From assembly GCF_024166365.1 (NCBI RefSeq), contig NC_064841.1:27768001-27832000 (forward strand): a stretch of DNA of 64,000 nt. Reading direction: 5' to 3'. The notes under the pieces are model-generated. The model worked only from the letters and a program-made list of their open reading frames with translations, was not told the DNA's origin and ran no database searches. A program made the translations under genes and the position numbers. The DNA comes from Elephas maximus indicus (lineage: Eukaryota > Chordata > Mammalia > Proboscidea > Elephantidae). Numbering within the stretch: position 1 is the stretch's first letter; each line of letters starts with the position of its first letter. This document shows positions 59,715 through 64,000 of the stretch, in pieces.

Positions 59715-60380
59715 AAAATGTTGAAGTGAGATTGGCACTCTTACACAAGCGCTGGTGATACTGTGAATTAGTATAACTTTTTTGAAAACAACTTGACAAT
59801 ATGCTTTAGTAAAATTAATACCTTTACTTCTTTTAGCCTAGTTATTCTGCTAAAGTAAGAGGGCAATTAGATATGTGGGAAAAGATTTGTGTATAAAAGA
59901 AACATTCACAATATCATTTTGATTATAGAATTTGGATGCAAACCAAATATTAAGTAAATGGGTAAAAAATGTTACTTGACAGAATACCATGTAGTCATAA
60001 AATGTCATTGGCAAAGAGTTTTTTTTCTTTTTCTCATAAAATGAAAATGGTAAGTGGGACTATCAGGACATACGATACATATATTGTCTAAACCAAACCT
60101 GTTGCCATTGAGTTGATTCCAACTTGTAGTGACTCTATGTACATACATTATATATACATAAATATTTTCCTACATTACTAATTCCTCATCAAAATTTCGT
60201 TAGTATTAACTTAAATGGACAGAAAAACAAAGTTAAATATACTCCCCTCAAAAAAAATACAGTGGTGGTGATTATTGCCTTCTGTTTTGATTATTGCTTT
60301 CTGTTTTATATTTGTCTGCCTATTCTGATTCCCCTAGTATGAATGCATACTGTATTAATTTTTATAAAATAAAAATTATC
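59715..60380 (+). mobile_element. Old L1M 3' end, interrupted by a SINE tail
   Basis: GAGATTGGCACTCTTACACAAG, ACAACTTGACAATATGC, a TTAGCCTAGTTATTCTGC phrase and AATACCATGTAGTCATAAAATG follow the L1M ORF2-end order. A SINE tail lies at 60094-60138. Confidence 0.55.
60094..60138 (-). mobile_element. AfroSINE tail fragment
   Basis: The plus strand reads ACCAAACCTGTTGCCATTGAG then TTGATTCCAACTTGTAGTGAC, the reversed SINE 3' end only. Confidence 0.7.
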
Positions 60381-61689
60381 ATGAAAGAAAAAAAATGAAA
60401 GGAACAAAAGCAAACAGGAAAATCTTGTTTGGCCTACTGCATGTGGTAGTACAAAGACAATTATCTCTCCCGTTCAAACTGTTCCATGTTATGAGGAAGA
60501 AAAACATGAATTGACAGAGAATGAGAGCTAATAGTTCATACTAGGTGGACTTTGGTCCCTGGTGTTTACAAACAAGAGATAATGGGCAAGGTTGTTTTGG
60601 ACATAGTTCCAGCCCTCCCCTTTAGTGAGGCCTATCAGGCCTTTCTCTGAATGCCTGTCACATGGATTCATTTGACACTTTGTTGGCTCTGTCTTGGTAT
60701 GGCCATCATTTATATCTTTCTGTATCTGTTACCTAGAAGATACCATGCCAACTGTCTGATTAAATTATCAAAGGAGTGGGTGTTAGTTCATGTTCTTGGT
60801 TGCAAAAACAGATACTGACTCTGGTTAGCTTAGGCAGGAAAGGGAATTATTGGAAGAATCTTGGGTTGCTGGCAGGATCAATGGGAAGACTCGAGAACCA
60901 TCCCCAGCAAGAAACAAGGGAGATAACCAAGATCTTCTCACAGGAATGGTCTCTTAGGAAGGACATCATCACTGCTGCTGTTGCCATGCATACTCACTGC
61001 CGGCCCATTCTCATCTCACTGTTGCTGTGCTGCAGAATTTTCTACCTCCTGGATGCTGGACGCAGCTCATGGCTGCAGCTTCAGTGACTAATAGCTGTCC
61101 GATCCTACCTTGAGAGTCAAATACTGGTAGAGGCATCTGTCAACCTTTCTAGTGGCCAGGGGCAGGGATCACGTAACATGCATCTCTCTTGGCTTTAATA
61201 GCAGGAGTTGAACCCTGATCTCACACCATTGTCGGGAGTCTCTTCAAATAAGAAGGGTATTTGGATGGTGGGCAGCCAAAATATTAAATATCCATTATGA
61301 ACAGTGATCATGAAATGCAGACCTTAGGTTTTGCCTCTGTAAAATAATATTGTCTGATTTAATACAGTTAAAACACTACACACACATACACACACACAAT
61401 GGTGTGGTGGCTGGATTATCAGAGTATTAGAAAGACAGTGGAAAAGGGAAATCCTCCTGATGGGCAGAGCTCTAGGACTGCACCTGGTCACAGACTTTGT
61501 GTGAAGAGAAAGGGTGTCTGGGTTAAGGATATACACCAATGATATGGGAATATCAAATGGCTTGGCTGGTCAGAAATCTGGAAGAAGCAAGATTGTAAAG
61601 TTATGATTAAAGAGGTGAGAGGAAGAAGCAAATGGATGGGCTTGTAGGAGGATGAGGGTTTTTTTAATCATGTGTTAATGACCACCAGA
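60381..61689. other. Mostly unassigned sequence
   Basis: The part 60780-61250 looks LTR- or repeat-like (AATTATTGGAAGAATCTTGG) but cannot be named. A (CA)n tract lies at 61376-61399. No gene is seen. Confidence 0.4.
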
Positions 61690-62704
61690 GAGCATCCATC
61701 ACAGAAGAGGCGCTAAACAAACAAGTGGACATAATGACTCAGCCAGTAAATGTGAGCCAGCAACTGTCTCAGTCACCCCAGTGCTTCTGCAAAGGGCTCA
61801 TACACAAAGTAGCCATGGTGGCAAACAGGGAGGATATGCATGGGCCCAATTATATGGACTCCCTTTCATCAAGACTGATCTGTCTGCTACCACTGCTGAA
61901 TATCTACCCTGTCAGCACAGAGGTGAATGCTGAGCCCTGACATGGCACTATCCCTCAAAGAGACCACCATTTGCTTGGTATTGAATTGATTGCATCTAAT
62001 CCCTTCTACTCTTGAAAAAGCAATGATTCTTCCAGACTGAACAAGAGTTTGTCTTTCTTGTCTGTAATACCTCAGCCAGGACCACCACTCAAGAGCTAAT
62101 TCACCAACATGGAACACATCATAACATCATCTTGTACCAAGGCACTCCGTTTACAGCACAGGAGGTAAGTGTGTAGAAAAATGACAATGGGATCCACTGA
62201 CCCTTTCACATACTGCACCATTCAGAAGATGTTGACTGCTAACAGAGTGGTGGAAGAGCCTTTTGAAGGCATAGCTGAGGCACTGGCTTGAAGGACCCCA
62301 CAATGATGGAGTCCTAAACTTAAAGATGCAATATATAACTTAACCCAATGGCCAGTATATGATGCTGAACTTAATAGGTAGAACACATGAGTCTGGGAAA
62401 CAAGAGGTAAAAGTAAGGGAGGGCATTCACCATCACTATCCATGACCCACTTGGGGGATTTATATTTCCTATTCCTACAGATTTTAGGCTCTGTGGATCT
62501 AAATGTCCTTGTTCTCAAAAGGGGGCCAATTATATCATGCCACATAGAAAGAGCATCACTAAATTTAAAGCTACAACAGCCCCTTGGACATGTAGGGCTC
62601 CTGTGGCAATAGACCAGAAGGCACAAAAGGAGATAGCACACTGGGAGTAATTTACTGTGATCATCATGAGGAGATAGGTCTGCTACTAATGGGGGAAGAA
62701 TATA
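61690..62704 (+). mobile_element. Decayed endogenous retrovirus, pol (integrase) region
   Basis: Plus-strand sequence with retroviral integrase character (see next entry), followed by about 500 bp of further broken coding-like sequence. It is interrupted by an RTE tail and appears to resume at 63416. Frames change repeatedly; non-functional as seen. Confidence 0.55.
62048..62175 (+). pseudogene. Retroviral integrase core remnant
   Basis: An open stretch of about 42 codons contains TTTQELIHQHG and then YQGTPFTAQE. Retroviral integrases have a D-[NQ]-G-x-x-F-[TVS] motif with the second catalytic Asp; here that Asp is Tyr. The context supports the call, but the segment is short. Confidence 0.5.
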
Positions 62705-63415
62705 TTCAGGTCTCAGACTTCAGTATGGATTTCACCTCAACATAAAGAAAACAAAAATCCTTACAACTGGAACAATAAGCAACATCATGATAAATGGAGA
62801 AAAGATTGAAGTTGTCAAGGATTTCATTTTACTTGGATCCACAATCAACACCCATGAAAGCAGCAGTCAAGAAATCAAATGACATATTGCATTGTGCAAA
62901 TCTGTTGCAAAAGACCTCTTTCAAGTGTTAAAAAGTAAAGATGTCACTTTAAGGACTAAGGTGTGCCTGACCCAAGCCATGGTGTTTTCAATTGGTTCAT
63001 ATGCATACAAAAGCTGGACAATGAATAAGGAAGACTGGAGAAGAACTAACGCCTTTGAGTTATAGTGCTGGTGAAGAATGTTGAACGTACCAACGACTGC
63101 CAAAGGAACGAACAAATCTGTCTTGGAAGAAGTATAACCAGAACACTTCTTAGGAACAAGGATGATGAGACTTTGTCTCACATACTTTGGACATGTTATC
63201 AGGAAAGACCAGCCCCTGGAGAAGGACAACATGCTTGGTAAAGTAGAAGGTCAGTGAAAAAGAGGAAGGCTGTCAACCAGAGGGATTGAACAGTGGCTGC
63301 AACAATGGGCTCAAGTATAACAATGATCATGAGGATGGGAGGACCAGGCAGTGTTTTGTTCTGTTGTACATAGGGTCGTGATGAGTCGGAATAAACTGGA
63401 GGGGAGCTAACAATA
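62705..63415 (+). mobile_element. RTE LINE 3' end
   Basis: Coding-strand RTE from CAGACTTCAGTATGGATTTC through ACTTGGATCCACAATCAAC, ACATACTTTGGACATG and GAGGATGGGAGGACC to the tail GTGATGAGTCGGAATAAACTG and AGCTAACAATAAAAAC. A 5'-truncated insertion of about 710 bp into the retroviral remnant. Confidence 0.9.
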
Positions 63416-64000
63416 AAAACGTGCCCAGTTTTAACTTCACGTGGGGAAGTACAGCTAGAGCCTGTTAAGAATGTGATAACCAGTGGCTCAGATCACTCCA
63501 GGGATGAAGGTTTGGGTTACTTAACCAGGGAAGACACCTAAAGGCTAGCTGAAAGGGATGTTAATCTAGTATAGGTAGAGGAGGAAGAAGATGAGTGAGT
63601 ATTAGTTACCACCCCAGAACCAACTGCAGCAGTGGGGACTATAGAATTCGTCTCATCAACTCTTGTAAGTTTCTCCAGAAATTATTACCAACAAGCATCC
63701 TAAAGAAGGTGTGCCTACGTGGAACGAACTTAAGGTAGAAAGCAAGTGGATCTGAGTGATACATGGGGAAGACTATAGAAGATGCTGTTAATTCTCCTCT
63801 CAAATTCTCTCTACCGAGCTGGTGCACCAATCGCCACCCAGCTACTGTGTTGGCTGCTCCTTCTCCAGAGGTCTTGTTCCTCCTCCCACGAGGTGAAAGC
63901 CTGAAGCCACTGATTGACTGACACCTGAGTACAAAAGCCAAGCCTCCTTGACTCAAGGTGGGACCAACAATATAGCAATTCATGCTCCAGAGCTTCCTGT
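63416..64000 (+). mobile_element. Probable continuation of the retroviral remnant
   Basis: Resumes after the RTE; a plus-strand open stretch near 63610-63700 (VTTPEPTAAVGTIEFV) has a coding-like look. The minus-strand 114-codon frame (63639-63983) is probably a shadow. Cut by the window edge. Confidence 0.35.

Noticed and set aside
62222..62641. 139-codon minus-strand frame
   Set aside because: Runs antisense through the retroviral pol remnant and has no family resemblance.
63639..63983. 114-codon minus-strand frame at the right edge
   Set aside because: Antisense to the probable retroviral remnant; no recognisable domain; not supported as a gene.

Overview
This is nuclear DNA from a placental mammal, almost certainly an afrotherian and most likely an elephant or close relative. 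The main evidence is about 28 copies of a tRNA-derived SINE whose 3' tail matches an RTE (BovB-like) LINE also present here. That SINE/RTE pairing is the AfroSINE/RTE signature of Afrotheria. Two full-length L1 elements, MaLR-type solo LTRs and old MIR/L1M fragments complete a normal mammalian repeat landscape. The species is an inference, because no diagnostic host gene is present.

I find no intact host protein-coding gene, no tRNA or rRNA gene and no CRISPR array. The only recognisable host-gene sequence is a processed pseudogene of ribosomal protein S3a (RPS3A, minus strand, 4441-5307). It covers all 264 codons but has lost its start codon and carries one nonsense codon; an 18-bp target-site duplication flanks it. 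It lies inside an old L1.

Layout. 1-2170: decayed endogenous-retrovirus gag-pro region, minus strand. 2182-2742: LTR-like repeat. 3.0-9.2 kb: SINEs, an RTE tail, an old L1 carrying the RPS3A pseudogene and a solo LTR, and MIRs. 9.24-9.55 kb: an unusual 314-bp palindromic element with terminal inverted repeats. 9.6-15.2 kb: mostly unique DNA with SINEs and a solo LTR that has a perfect 5-bp duplication. 15.26-17.0 kb: 3' end of an L1 with a nested SINE. 17,665-25,288: full-length L1 (7.6 kb, minus strand) with a CpG-rich 5'UTR, broken ORF1 and ORF2, and a perfect 15-bp duplication. 25.72-28.9 kb: RTE LINE interrupted by an older L1 3' end. 29-40.6 kb: SINEs, microsatellites, MIRs, an LTR and unique DNA. 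40,689-47,645: second full-length L1 (plus strand) with nested SINEs. 47.66-50.8 kb: RTE tail, L1 3'-end pieces. 51.2-56.1 kb: LTR, unique DNA, and a MIR split by an RTE that itself carries a SINE. 56.1-61.7 kb: mostly unique DNA with SINEs and L1M pieces. 61.69 kb to the end: decayed retroviral pol (integrase) region, plus strand, interrupted by an RTE tail.

The elements interact as parasites and hosts. L1 machinery explains the RPS3A retrocopy, and the RTE explains the SINEs through a shared 3' tail of about 40 bp. Nested insertions give relative ages: MIR and L1M are oldest, then RTE and MaLR LTRs, then SINEs and the 17.7-25.3 kb L1. I did not find a new multi-gene system. The items most worth checking are the 9.24-9.55 kb inverted-repeat element, the minimal 44-bp SINE-tail insertion at 39.7 kb, and the recurring antisense reading frame in the L1 3'UTR.
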